Shown here one piece after another: positions 33,766 to 42,560 of a stretch of DNA of 64,000 nt. Source of the DNA: a bacterium. Its GTDB lineage: Bacteria > Planctomycetota > UBA1135 > UBA2386. A model generated the notes under the pieces. That model was not told the origin of the DNA, made no database searches, and worked only from the letters and a program-made list of their open reading frames with translations. The position numbers were made by a program, and so were the translations under genes. Position 1 is the first letter of the stretch. Every line of letters starts with the position of its first letter. The DNA lies in NCBI GenBank assembly GCA_024743115.1, contig JANSXC010000002.1, positions 350,207-414,206 of the forward strand. Reading direction: 5' to 3'.

Positions 33766-34917
33766 ATGCACGAAGACGACTTCGAAGTTCAGTTCTGTGA
33801 CCTCTGTGGCACGTCCGTGCCGCTCTCGGACCTCGAGAGTGGCGCTGCGATGCGTCATCACGGCAAGACGATCGGGGCCTGCTGTCTCGGGGTTCTCCGC
33901 GAGGGCGATTCGCCGCTGGCCATCAAGGGCAATGCGGCGGTGGCGGGGGGCGGTGCCGATGGCAAGGCATCGACGCCGGCCGCGGCCGGCGGCGGCAGCC
34001 GGGCGCGGTCGGAGGGTGCCATGCTGCTGCCCGTGGCGATCGCGTTGCTCGCGGGCATGGCCGGCACGGCGATCTACCTCGATCTCAAGATCCAGGGCGT
34101 CGCGGACCGGCAGAAGTCGGACTACGAATCCGTGACCGCCGGGCTCGCGACGAGCCGCAAGACGCTCGATGCGATCGACCAGTCGATGGACGGCGGTGCG
34201 CGCAAGTCGGACGTCGACGACGTGCGGGAGCGCGTGTTGGCTCTCGACAACGCGGTGAAGGCGCAGCAGGAGCAGAACCGGCAGAAGGCCGAGACGCTGC
34301 GGGTCGCGCTCGACGGGATGCAGAAGAACATTCGCCGTCTCGACGCGGCGCAGATCGACTACCGGCCGCTGTTCGACGACCTGCGGCAGCAGATGCAGCG
34401 CACCAACCGGGCGATCGCGGACCTGCAGACCGGTGCCATCGCCCCGGTTGGCGTGGGGGGCGACGAGCCGGGCGAGCCAGCGGTTGGCGATGTACCGGCG
34501 GACGCCGTCGCGAAGGTCGACCCGGGGGTTCCCGAGGATCTCGCGGCGCAGATCAAGCGCCTCGCCGACGGCGATGCCGCGGTCCGGTTCGAAGCCGTCG
34601 ACCATCTGCTCGTCAGCAAGAACGTGGCGGTGCTGCCCTACCTGCTGCCGATGGCGCAGGACACGGACGGCTTCGTGCGTCGGCTGGTGGTCGAAGGGCT
34701 GCGTGACTTCCGCCACGCGGACTCGGTCGAGGCGCTGCTCGCGGCACTCAGCGACGAGGACCCGACGGTCGCGGAGACGGCGTGGAGTTCGCTGAAGCGG
34801 CTCACGGGCCAGAAGATCTCGTTCGACGCCACGGCGCCGAGCAAGGACGCGCGGTTGCGGGCGCAGCAGCGCTGGCGCGACTGGTGGGAGAAGAACAAGA
34901 CGACGTTCGGGACCTGA
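33766..34917 (+). CDS. Zinc-ribbon / transmembrane / coiled-coil / HEAT-repeat protein
   Basis: A 383-residue protein of unknown role with a clear modular order. Residues 8-45 hold cysteine pairs (FCDLCG, GACCLG) that could bind zinc. A glycine/alanine-rich linker leads to one membrane helix near 86-105 (AMLLPVAIALLAGMAGTAIY). A helical, probably coiled-coil segment spans about 110-225 with the heptad-like run VKAQQEQNRQKAETLRVALD. Two HEAT-like repeats follow at about 265-340, and then the motif SLKRLTG...WRDWWEKN. That last motif also ends the small membrane protein at 48.9 kb. AGGTGG sits suitably before the ATG. The zinc-binding N-terminus would face the cytoplasm, the repeats the outside. 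Likely a scaffold; the partner is unknown. Confidence 0.8.
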   Translation: MHEDDFEVQFCDLCGTSVPLSDLESGAAMRHHGKTIGACCLGVLREGDSPLAIKGNAAVAGGGADGKASTPAAAGGGSRARSEGAMLLPVAIALLAGMAGTAIYLDLKIQGVADRQKSDYESVTAGLATSRKTLDAIDQSMDGGARKSDVDDVRERVLALDNAVKAQQEQNRQKAETLRVALDGMQKNIRRLDAAQIDYRPLFDDLRQQMQRTNRAIADLQTGAIAPVGVGGDEPGEPAVGDVPADAVAKVDPGVPEDLAAQIKRLADGDAAVRFEAVDHLLVSKNVAVLPYLLPMAQDTDGFVRRLVVEGLRDFRHADSVEALLAALSDEDPTVAETAWSSLKRLTGQKISFDATAPSKDARLRAQQRWRDWWEKNKTTFGT

Positions 34918-34920
34918 TCG

Positions 34921-34937
34921 CGGTCGGTCCCCGACCG
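34921..34937 (+). terminator. Hairpin after the HEAT-repeat gene
   Basis: CGGTCGG and CCGACCG form a perfect 7-bp stem with a three-base loop, starting three bases after the stop codon. No U-tract is present. Confidence 0.4.
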
Positions 34938-35051
34938 GTCGAATCAGCCGCCAAAGTGCCCGGAAAGCACGGGATCGGCCAAAAAGCCCGCGTTTCCGCT
35001 GCCGTTCACGTTACAAGGTGACGTGGCGGTACTGGTAACGGCAGGGATGGC

Positions 35052-36494
35052 ATGACCTGGAACAATCGCACGAAGATCGTCGCGACCCTTGGCCCCGCGT
35101 CCAACACGGACGGCAAGATCACGGAGCTGATCCAAGCGGGCGTCGACGTTTTTCGCATCAACTGTGCGCACATGGATCACGCGTCGATCGCGACGACCGT
35201 GCGGCGTGTTCGGCGGATCAGCAAGCGCCTCGACGCTGCGATCGGCATCCTCGCGGACCTGCAGGGTCCCAAGATTCGGGTCGGGCCGCTGCACAAGGCC
35301 GAGCCGGTCTATCTGCGGCGCGGTGCGGTGATCACGATCGACACCACGCCCGGGGTCGTCGGCGAGGCCAAGGCGGACGATTCGGTCGTGATCGGTACGG
35401 GGTATCGCAAGCTGGCGTCGGACGTGCGCATCGGCGAGCGAATCCTGCTCGATGACGGCAACCTCGAACTCAAGGTCGTCGAACTCGACGGTGATCGGCT
35501 GCGGGCGCGGGTCGTCTACGGCGGCATGCTGCATCAGTTCAAGGGCATCAACCTGCCGGGCAGCAAGGTTTCGGCGGACTGCCTGTCGCCGAAGGATCTC
35601 GAGGACCTCAAGTGCGTGCTCGGCAACGAGGTCGATTTCGTTGCGCTGTCATTCGTGCGCACGGTCGAGGACGTGGAGGCGCTGCGGAAGCGCATCGACA
35701 AGACCGGCGCCGACGCGCAGCTGATCGCCAAGATCGAGCGCCCCGAGGCGGTCAAGAACATCCAGGCGATCCTCGCCGCCGCGGACGGTATCATGGTGGC
35801 GCGTGGCGACATGGGCGTCGAGATGGGGGCCGAGGCGGTGCCGCAGGTGCAAAAGCGCATCATCGCGCTGGCCAACGAAGCGCGTAAGCCGGTGATCACG
35901 GCTACCCAGATGCTCGAGTCGATGGTCCTCAACCCGCGGCCGACGCGCGCGGAGGCCTCCGACGTGGCCAATGCGATCTACGACGGCACGACGGCGGTCA
36001 TGCTGTCGGCCGAGACCGCTTCGGGCAAACACCCGGTGCGCAGCGTTCGCGTGATGGAGAAGATCATGCGCCAGGCCGAGAATCACGCCTACACCGACCT
36101 CGCCGACCGGCGTCGGCGGGTGGCGGGGAAACGCATGAGCATCGCGCACGCGACCGTGCGCGCAGCCGCCTCGGCGGCCTACAACGCCAAAGCGCAGCTG
36201 ATCGTGGTCTACACCGAGACCGGTACGACGGCGCGGCTGCTCGCCGGCGAGCGCCCGCCGACCCACATGCTCGCCTTCACGCCGTCGCTGCGGACGATGC
36301 AGAAGCTGGCGCTGATCTGGGGGATCACCCCGCATAAGGTGCCGCCGGGTCGCACCTCCAACGAGCTGACCCTCAACGGCGACCGGATTCTGCGCAAGGA
36401 GTCCTGGATCAAGGACGGCGACCGGATCGTCCAGATCGCTGGGACGGTGCGGCAGGCCGGACTGACCAACACGATGAGCATCCGCGAGATGTGA
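35052..36494 (+). CDS. pyk: Pyruvate kinase
   Basis: Catalyses phosphoenolpyruvate plus ADP to pyruvate plus ATP. The 480-residue protein has the barrel, the B domain (near 75-170), the metal/substrate signature IAKIERPEAV with GIMVARGDMGVEM, ATQMLESMV, and the C-terminal domain (VVYTETGTTARLLA). The start is the ATG at 35052; a two-codon frame ATG-GCA-TGA overlaps it. Two things are unusual. The canonical RLNFSH is RINCAH (residues 35-40), so the serine that normally helps bind potassium is alanine. And residues DLQGPKIRVG carry Lys where potassium-dependent enzymes have Glu. Both fit a potassium-independent enzyme, an inference from known pyruvate kinase subtypes. Flanked by hairpins, it is probably a single-gene unit. 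Confidence 0.96.
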   Translation: MTWNNRTKIVATLGPASNTDGKITELIQAGVDVFRINCAHMDHASIATTVRRVRRISKRLDAAIGILADLQGPKIRVGPLHKAEPVYLRRGAVITIDTTPGVVGEAKADDSVVIGTGYRKLASDVRIGERILLDDGNLELKVVELDGDRLRARVVYGGMLHQFKGINLPGSKVSADCLSPKDLEDLKCVLGNEVDFVALSFVRTVEDVEALRKRIDKTGADAQLIAKIERPEAVKNIQAILAAADGIMVARGDMGVEMGAEAVPQVQKRIIALANEARKPVITATQMLESMVLNPRPTRAEASDVANAIYDGTTAVMLSAETASGKHPVRSVRVMEKIMRQAENHAYTDLADRRRRVAGKRMSIAHATVRAAASAAYNAKAQLIVVYTETGTTARLLAGERPPTHMLAFTPSLRTMQKLALIWGITPHKVPPGRTSNELTLNGDRILRKESWIKDGDRIVQIAGTVRQAGLTNTMSIREM

Positions 36495-36542
36495 CCCACG
36501 GGCGGCCGCCCGGTAGGGACGTCGGCCGCCGGGTCGGGCCGC

Positions 36543-36559
36543 GGCCCCTAGACGGGGCC
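36543..36559 (+). terminator. Hairpin after pyruvate kinase
   Basis: GGCCCC and GGGGCC pair over the loop TAGAC, 49 bases after the pyk stop and 30 bases before the rplM promoter. It is followed by a short T-containing run (ATTCTCGTTT). Confidence 0.45.
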
Positions 36560-36589
36560 CGGATTCTCGTTTCAGGGCGGCTTCGTGCG

Positions 36590-36617
36590 TTGACACAGGG
36601 GGGCTTCTCGCTAGCAT
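36590..36617 (+). promoter_or_regulatory. Sigma-70 promoter of rplM-rpsI
   Basis: A consensus -35 TTGACA (36590-36595) and a -10 TAGCAT (36612-36617) are separated by 16 bases. They lie about 60 bases before the rplM start, in the right place for a ribosomal-protein operon leader. This is the best housekeeping promoter visible in the window. Confidence 0.7.
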
Positions 36618-36677
36618 CTTCGCCCCGTTCCGCGGCACCGAACTCCCGGGCAGCGCTGCGGATAGCGAGTGAATTCC

Positions 36678-37139
36678 ATGACGAAGACGACCATTGCCAA
36701 TGTGGAGACCCACGCGGCCGCGATGAACTCGTGGCACGTCGTGGACGCTACGGATCAGACGCTCGGCCGCATGGCGACCGAGGTGGCGACGATCCTGATG
36801 GGCAAGCACCGCCCCGACTACACGCCCAACATCCTCGTGGGGGAGGGCGTGATCATCACCAATGCGACCAAGATCCGCATGTCGGGCAACAAGGCCGTCA
36901 CGCGCGTCTACACCAAGTACACCGGTTATGCGGGTGGCCTGCGTAGCACGACGATGGGCGAGTATCTCGAGAACAACCCGGTCGAGCTCGTCACCAACGC
37001 CGTTCGCCGCATGCTGCCCAAGAACAAGCTGGCGCGTCGCATGATCGCCCGCCTGAAGGTCTACCCTGGCGCCGAGCACCCGCACGGTGCGCAGAAGCCG
37101 CAGGACCTGCAGGTGTCCGACCCGAACGCTCAGAGCTAA
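36678..37139 (+). CDS. rplM: 50S ribosomal protein L13
   Basis: A 153-residue L13 of the large subunit. The family core starts at SWHVVDATDQTLGRMAT, followed by ILMGKHRPDYTPN, NATKIRMSGNK, and the end VYPGAEHPHGAQKPQ. An N-terminal extension of about 17 residues (MTKTTIANVETHAAAMN) precedes the usual start of the family. The ATG at 36678 is preferred over a GTG three codons earlier. It is followed 30 bases later by rpsI, the near-universal L13-S9 pair, and lies behind a strong promoter. Confidence 0.98.
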   Translation: MTKTTIANVETHAAAMNSWHVVDATDQTLGRMATEVATILMGKHRPDYTPNILVGEGVIITNATKIRMSGNKAVTRVYTKYTGYAGGLRSTTMGEYLENNPVELVTNAVRRMLPKNKLARRMIARLKVYPGAEHPHGAQKPQDLQVSDPNAQS

Positions 37140-37169
37140 CGCGCCAGCACCCCCGACCCGAGAATCCGA

Positions 37170-37568
37170 ATGGCAGTCAACAACCCGTACACGTGGGGCA
37201 CCGGCCGACGCAAGAGCTCGACGGCTCGCGTCCGCATCAAGGCCGGCACCGGCAAGTTCCTGATCAACGGCAAGGAGTTCGACACGTTCTTCTGCACCGA
37301 TGACACCCGTTCGCGGGCACAGCAGCCGCTCAACGTCACCGAGACGCGCAACACCTACGATGTGTGGGTTCGCGTGCACGGTGGTGGCATCACGGGTCAG
37401 TCGGGCGCGGTCAGCCTCGGCATCGCCCGCGCGCTCTGCATCGAAAACGAGAACTTCGATCGGGTCCTGCGTGAGCACGGCCTGCTGACGCGCGATTCGC
37501 GTCAGGTCGAGCGCAAGAAGTACGGTCGCCACGGCGCCCGTCGCTCGACGCAGTTCAGCAAGCGCTAA
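37170..37568 (+). CDS. rpsI: 30S ribosomal protein S9
   Basis: A 132-residue S9 of the small subunit, with WGTGRRKSSTARVRI, GKFLINGK, VHGGGITGQSGAVSLGIARAL, and the C-terminal tail KKYGRHGARRSTQFSKR. The final SKR reaches the P-site tRNA in known ribosomes. It sits directly behind rplM in the same transcript. The next gene (yebC) follows after 92 bases. Confidence 0.98.
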   Translation: MAVNNPYTWGTGRRKSSTARVRIKAGTGKFLINGKEFDTFFCTDDTRSRAQQPLNVTETRNTYDVWVRVHGGGITGQSGAVSLGIARALCIENENFDRVLREHGLLTRDSRQVERKKYGRHGARRSTQFSKR

Positions 37569-37660
37569 CGCTGCTGCTGCGGGCCACCGCGCCGGCCACG
37601 GGATCGCCGGGATCGTCGATCCCGGCGCGTCGGTGCTGCGCGGACCGCACCTCCTCGCCG

Positions 37661-38428
37661 ATGGCAGGCCACTCCAAGTTCTCGAACATCCGGTTTCGCA
37701 AGGACCGGGTCGACGCGAAGCGGGCCAAGACCTTCGCGAAGCTGTCCCGCATGATCACCGTCGCCGCGAAGATGGGTGGCGGCGACCTCGACGCCAACGC
37801 GCGGCTGCGCATGGCCGTCGACAAGGCGCGGGTGCTCTCGATGCCCAAGGATGTCATCGAGCGGGCGATCAAGAAGGGCACGGGTGAGGGCAACACGGGC
37901 GATTTCGAGGAAGTCGTCTACGAGGGCTACGGCCCCGGTGGGGTCGCGGTGATGCTCGAGATCCTCACCGACAACCGCAATCGCACCGCGGCCGACGTCC
38001 GCATGGTGTTCGACAAGTACGGCGGCAACCTCGGCACGTCCGGTGCGGTCGCGTGGATGTTCGAGCGGCGCGGTCGGTTCGTGGTGGACGGCAAGCCGAA
38101 GGACCGCGAGCCGCTCACCGAAGAGGCGCTGTTCGAGCTGGTCGTCGAGGCCGGCGCCGAGGACCTCCAGCCAGCGGACGACTCGTTCCACGTGTTCTGC
38201 AAGGTGGCGGACTTCTCCGCCGTGCAGGCGGAGTTCGATCGCCTCGAGGTGCCGCTGCTCGCGGCCGATCTCGCCTACGTGCCGACCCAGTCGACCACGG
38301 TGACGGATGCCAAGATCGCGAGCCGGGTGCTCAAGCTCATCGATGGCCTCGAGGACAACGACGACGTGCAGAGTGTCTTCAGCAACGAGGACTTCAGCGC
38401 CGACGTGCTCGCGGCGCTCGCAGACTGA
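37661..38428 (+). CDS. yebC: YebC/PmpR family protein
   Basis: A 255-residue member of the YebC/TACO1 family, shown by MAGHSKFSNIRFRKDRVDAKR, MPKDVIERAIKKGTGE, YEGYGPGGVAVM and DNRNRTAADVR. Members have been described as transcriptional regulators (PmpR) and as factors that help ribosomes translate proline-rich stretches. The location after ribosomal-protein genes and the proline-rich proteins in this window (poly(A) polymerase tail, kinases) suit the translation role, but this is circumstantial. Length and motifs are normal. No clear Shine-Dalgarno precedes the ATG. Confidence 0.95.
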   Translation: MAGHSKFSNIRFRKDRVDAKRAKTFAKLSRMITVAAKMGGGDLDANARLRMAVDKARVLSMPKDVIERAIKKGTGEGNTGDFEEVVYEGYGPGGVAVMLEILTDNRNRTAADVRMVFDKYGGNLGTSGAVAWMFERRGRFVVDGKPKDREPLTEEALFELVVEAGAEDLQPADDSFHVFCKVADFSAVQAEFDRLEVPLLAADLAYVPTQSTTVTDAKIASRVLKLIDGLEDNDDVQSVFSNEDFSADVLAALAD

Positions 38429-38485
38429 CTTCGACGAGTATTCGACGAACAGATCGCGGCAGCAGACCGCGGCGACGGAGGGGTG

Positions 38486-39457
38486 ATGACGACAGAGACC
38501 TGGTTTTGGATCGGTGGTCGGCAAGCCGTTGCGGCCGCGCTCACGAAGCTGTTCGGCGGGCCGCCCGCGGGCAGCGATGCGGGTGCTGTGGCGCCGGGTG
38601 ATTTGCTGGTCGTCGACGCCTGTGCGGCGGGCGCGGAGCTGCCGGCCGACCTGCCTGGTGGCGGCCACGCGTTCGGTGCCGTGCGCGCGTTGAAGCAGCA
38701 GGGGCTGCGGGTGGCGGTCGTCGTGAACGAGGACGATGCGCTCGGTGTTCAGTTGGCGCGGTTCTGCCTCGCGGATGCCGTGCTGCCCTTCGATGTGGCA
38801 GCCGGGGCGGTCGACGGCGGCGAGCTCGACGCCGGCCGGGCGCGCGCTGCGGGCGGCAAACGCCCGTCGGTCGACGCGCTGCTGCAGCGGCTCGAGCAGG
38901 AGTTTGCCCAGAGCGTCGGGCGTGAGAGCGCGGTCGCGCGCCTGCTGCGGTTCGAGAGCGAGAACCCGGCGCTGCAGACCCTGCAGGACCCTGACACCGG
39001 GTTGTTCGATGGGCCCTACGCGACGTGGAAGCTCGACGAGGAATGGAAGCGCAGCAAGCGGTTCCATCAGCCGCTCTCTCTGGTGTTGCTCGATCTCGGG
39101 GATGGCATCGGCGGGCTCGGTGAGGCCGATCGCAAGGCGGTGCTCGCGGATGCTGCGAGCGTGTTCCTCAACGAGTGCCGGGACATCGATGTGCTGTCGC
39201 GATTCACACCGAGCACCTTCCTGTTCCTGCTTCCGGGTACGGGGCTCGACGGTGCCGAAATCCTCGCGCAGCGGATGATCGAAGGGCTGCGGCAGCGGCT
39301 GCCGGCCGGGATGGTGGGGGGGCTCGCGGCTGGCATCGCGACCGCCCCGCACACCGAGATCCCCGATCGCAAGGCGTTCTTGACGGTCGCCGAGGCGTGC
39401 CTGCAGCGCGCGCGATCGGCGGGCGGGGGTGGCCAAGTCGCGACGACTTGGCAATAG
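38486..39457 (+). CDS. Degenerate receiver / GGDEF-like protein
   Basis: A 323-residue protein. Residues about 1-115 look like a receiver-type alpha/beta fold without the phosphorylation site (WFWIGGRQAVAAAL, DLLVVDACAAG, LRVAVVVNEDDALG, ADAVLPFD). Residues about 160-320 follow the GGDEF domain pattern: DPDTGLFDG (for the D-x-LTGL start), RFHQPLSLVLLDLGDG, then DVLSRFTPSTFLFLLPGTG. Here the GGDEF signature itself is replaced by TPSTF, so diguanylate cyclase activity is not expected. It could bind nucleotide or act as a protein-interaction module. The ATG at 38486 is preceded by GGAGGGG. It begins the run of signalling genes that leads to the kinase and ECF sigma factor. Confidence 0.78.
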   Translation: MTTETWFWIGGRQAVAAALTKLFGGPPAGSDAGAVAPGDLLVVDACAAGAELPADLPGGGHAFGAVRALKQQGLRVAVVVNEDDALGVQLARFCLADAVLPFDVAAGAVDGGELDAGRARAAGGKRPSVDALLQRLEQEFAQSVGRESAVARLLRFESENPALQTLQDPDTGLFDGPYATWKLDEEWKRSKRFHQPLSLVLLDLGDGIGGLGEADRKAVLADAASVFLNECRDIDVLSRFTPSTFLFLLPGTGLDGAEILAQRMIEGLRQRLPAGMVGGLAAGIATAPHTEIPDRKAFLTVAEACLQRARSAGGGGQVATTWQ

Positions 39458-39517
39458 TCGGCCAGTCGTTCGCAAGAACAGGCTGACAGGCGGCGCCAGA
39501 GGCGCTGTCACCGCGCT

Positions 39518-42391
39518 ATGTTCGACCGCTTCATCAGGTTGGCGAGGGCTCGTAAAGCCCTGCAGGAAAAACGCTTCGAGGATGCCCTCCAGCTCGCGGA
39601 CGATCCTCTGATCCGCCGCACCAGGCGGGCGGAAGACGTTCGGAGCAAGGCCAGGGCCGCGTTGCTCGAACGCGCCGATCAGCGGCTCGACGCCGGCGAT
39701 CTGCGCGCCGCGGGAGCGATCCACCAGCGGCTCCGCGCGCATGCGGACGATGCGGCCGTGCAGTCGCTCGCTCGGCGGCTCGAGGCCGGCGAGGCCGCGG
39801 CGCGCGAGAACGACGTGGCGGCGCAGAAGGGCGCCGAACGCGCCCGTGATCTGGTCGGTAAGGGCGAGCTCGTGGCCGCCCAGGCCGCCTTGACCGCGAT
39901 GCCTGGTGGCGCGCCGCGCGACGGGCTCGAGCAGCAGCTGGCCGAGCGCCAGCGCCACGCCGCGGAGCAGTTGCAGGTTGTCGAGCGCCATTTGAAGAAG
40001 GGCCAGGTCGACGACGCCTGGCAGGCCTACGCGCGGGCTGCGGCGCTCGATCGCGACGCGGCGGCGACGGCGGAGGTCCGCGATCGGTTGCGCGATGCGA
40101 CGGCGAGCGCGGCCGCCGACCGACTGCTGTTGCATGTCAGGAACGACGATCTCGAGAGCGCGTTCGCGGAGCTGGGCCGATTGCGCGTTGCGCTCGGCGG
40201 CACCGACCGTTCGCGCCGTGGGGCCGCGACGCTGGCGGGGCTGCTGGCGACCGCCAGCGACGAGGCCGAACCGGACGCCGCGACGACTGCTGACCCGGTG
40301 GGCGAAGCAGCCAAGGCGGTGGTTCACGGTGACGACGCGGGCCCGGCGGCGTTGGATACGCCGGCGCCAGAACCCGAGTCGCCACTCGACTCAGAACCCG
40401 TTTTCGCCGAGCTCGCGCCGCTGAAGAAGCCGTTGGCGAAGCTCGAGGCCGCGGTCTTGAGCCAGCTTCGGCAGGCGACCGCGATTGCGCCGGTGGCACG
40501 GCTGGCCGATGCCGCGCAGCGGGCCGGATTCGTTCCGGCCGAGCCGACGCAGAATCTGCTGCAGGCGGCCCGGCGGGCGGCGCCGGCCGGTGGCGGCATT
40601 GCCACGGCGGATGCGGCCGCGATCGTCGCGCTGCGGGATGCGGCGCGAGCCGCGGGCTGCAAGAAGCTGGCGGCCGCGGTCGATCGTCGCGCCGAGCAGC
40701 AGGACGACCTCGGCAAGAAGGTCGAGGAGGCGCGTGAGCTGATGGCGGGCGGTGACCTCGATTCGGCGCGCGAGCGCCTGACCGAGGTGCTGGCCCAGGA
40801 GCCGCTGCACGAGTCGGCGCGTCGCGAACTCGAGATCGTCGAGCAGGGCCTTGGTGAACTCGGCAGCCGGCTCGCGGCGGCCCGCGCCGCGGCGAAGGCC
40901 GGTCGACTCGGCGAGGCCTGCTCGCTGGCGCTGGCGCTCGGCTCGTCGGGCGGTCTGGGCAAAGAAGCGCAGTTGCTGCTGACGGACGTGCGCGCCCGCA
41001 TGGCGCTCGTGGACCGCGGCCTGGACGAGGTCCGCGCGACCCTGCACGGCAAGGCGGCCGGCAGCGCGCAGGGCGTGCAGCACTGCCTTGCGCGGCTCGA
41101 GGAGCTGCGCAAGGTGCAGGTCGACCACGAAGAACTCACCCGCGTGATCACCGCCGTCGAGACGGAGATCGGTGGTCTGCAAGCCTGCGATCGCGCCGCG
41201 GCGGCGCTCGACCGCAGCGAGCTCGAGACCGTGCGAACCGCGGTGGCCGAGATCGTCGCGCAGCGCGGCGATCTGCTCGTTCCCGAGCGGCTCGATGCGC
41301 GTTTGCTGACCCTCGCGGATCGCTGCCAGCGGCACGGCGAACGGGCGCTGGCCGGCGGCCGGGGTCAGGATCTCGATCGCTGTGCCGCAGTGCTCGAACA
41401 GCTCGGCGTCGTCGGCTCCGACTTCACCGCCACGGTCGGCCGCTGGCGCGCCGAGGCGCAGGATCGTGCCGCCCAGGCCGCCGCGAAGGTGGCTGCGGCC
41501 CAAGAGCGGCTGTCGGAGCGCGACCTCGCGGCGGCCGACGAGCTGTTCGACGCGGCGCAGGGGCTGTGGGCCGAAGCACCGCAGGTTCGCGCGTTCGAGG
41601 ACCAGCTCGGCACCGTCCGCCGGCAGCACGACGCGATCGAAGAGGTCGCAGCGCTGACGGAGGATCGCGACTACCAGGGCGCGCAAGCCCGGCTCGCGGC
41701 GATGCCGCCGACGCCGGCGCTGCTGCGCACCCGGATCTTCGACATGAAGCAGCAGCTCGCGCGGGCCCAGGGCCTCGAGGGTGCGTTCCTGATGCGGGTC
41801 GACGAGGGCGGCGAGCACCTGGTGCTGCGCGGCGAGACGGTTTCGATCGGCAACCTGCGCCAGAACCGCGCTGATCTGCCGGTACTCGCGAACATCGCGG
41901 GCACGCACGCGACGATCCGGCGCAGCATGTCGTTCCATGGCGGCATGGAGGATCAGGTCGTGGCCGAGGACGGCGAGGTCCGCGTGGCGGGTCGCAAGGT
42001 CAGGAAGCACAAGCTGAGTTCGGGCGACAAGCTCGAGTTCGGCCCGTCGCTCACGGCGGTCTACGCGCAGCCGACGCGGCGGTCGCTGACGGCGGGGCTG
42101 ACGCTGCAGGGCGGCTTCCAGGTCGGTGGCACCGAGCGGATTCTGCTCATGAAGGACCGCGGCAAGGATGGTCGCATCCTGCTGGGGCCGTCGCGCGACG
42201 TGCACGTGCGGGTTGGCTCCGCCACGGCTGAGGTGGAGGTCTTCGCCGCCAGCAACGGGCAGATCCGGGTCGCGTGTGCGGAGGGCGGCACGATCGACGG
42301 GAACCCGTTCAAGGGCGAGCACCCGGTCGACGCCGGTCAGGTGGTCACCGCGGGTGGGATCTCGTTCGTGCTGCTGCCCTGGCGGCCCTGA
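39518..42391 (+). CDS. Large helical-repeat protein with two C-terminal FHA-like domains
   Basis: A 957-residue protein with no signal peptide, so probably cytosolic. Residues 1-750 are alanine/glutamate/arginine-rich helices with TPR- or coiled-coil-like periodicity (KALQEKRFEDALQLADD, ELMAGGDLDSARERLTEVLA, ERDLAAADELFDAAQGLWAE). Residues about 760-850 follow the FHA pattern: NIAGTHATI for the SxxHA core and VAGRKVRKHKLSSGDKLEFG for the NGxxV...LxxGDxIxxG part. A second FHA-like unit closes the protein (ILLGPSRDVHVRV, GGTIDGNPFKGE, VVTAGGISFVLL). FHA domains bind phosphothreonine, and a Ser/Thr kinase gene lies 800 bases downstream. The arginine-serine core is changed to GT, so phosphopeptide binding is not certain. 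A stem (GCGCC-AGA-GGCGC) lies just before the start. Confidence 0.8.
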   Translation: MFDRFIRLARARKALQEKRFEDALQLADDPLIRRTRRAEDVRSKARAALLERADQRLDAGDLRAAGAIHQRLRAHADDAAVQSLARRLEAGEAAARENDVAAQKGAERARDLVGKGELVAAQAALTAMPGGAPRDGLEQQLAERQRHAAEQLQVVERHLKKGQVDDAWQAYARAAALDRDAAATAEVRDRLRDATASAAADRLLLHVRNDDLESAFAELGRLRVALGGTDRSRRGAATLAGLLATASDEAEPDAATTADPVGEAAKAVVHGDDAGPAALDTPAPEPESPLDSEPVFAELAPLKKPLAKLEAAVLSQLRQATAIAPVARLADAAQRAGFVPAEPTQNLLQAARRAAPAGGGIATADAAAIVALRDAARAAGCKKLAAAVDRRAEQQDDLGKKVEEARELMAGGDLDSARERLTEVLAQEPLHESARRELEIVEQGLGELGSRLAAARAAAKAGRLGEACSLALALGSSGGLGKEAQLLLTDVRARMALVDRGLDEVRATLHGKAAGSAQGVQHCLARLEELRKVQVDHEELTRVITAVETEIGGLQACDRAAAALDRSELETVRTAVAEIVAQRGDLLVPERLDARLLTLADRCQRHGERALAGGRGQDLDRCAAVLEQLGVVGSDFTATVGRWRAEAQDRAAQAAAKVAAAQERLSERDLAAADELFDAAQGLWAEAPQVRAFEDQLGTVRRQHDAIEEVAALTEDRDYQGAQARLAAMPPTPALLRTRIFDMKQQLARAQGLEGAFLMRVDEGGEHLVLRGETVSIGNLRQNRADLPVLANIAGTHATIRRSMSFHGGMEDQVVAEDGEVRVAGRKVRKHKLSSGDKLEFGPSLTAVYAQPTRRSLTAGLTLQGGFQVGGTERILLMKDRGKDGRILLGPSRDVHVRVGSATAEVEVFAASNGQIRVACAEGGTIDGNPFKGEHPVDAGQVVTAGGISFVLLPWRP

Positions 42392-42560
42392 GGCAGCCCC
42401 GGGCTGGCCGTCCGGGGGCTCGGGGGTCGCGTCGGCGCTTTCCCACTCAATCGATCAGTCCCGGGGTTGGTGATCGGGTACGGCAAGGCGTAACAAGATC
42501 CCAGGCGAAGAATCCCCGAATACCGGGAGTCGGGCACCGTAGAGGCTCGCGGAGGTCCTA

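Noticed and set aside
38486..39457. Active diguanylate cyclase
   Set aside because: The GGDEF signature is replaced by TPSTF, so only a degenerate domain is claimed.
35649..40327. Very long minus-strand frames opposite pyk, rplM, rpsI, yebC and the following genes
   Set aside because: They oppose certain genes, lack motifs and have the composition of antisense frames in GC-rich DNA.
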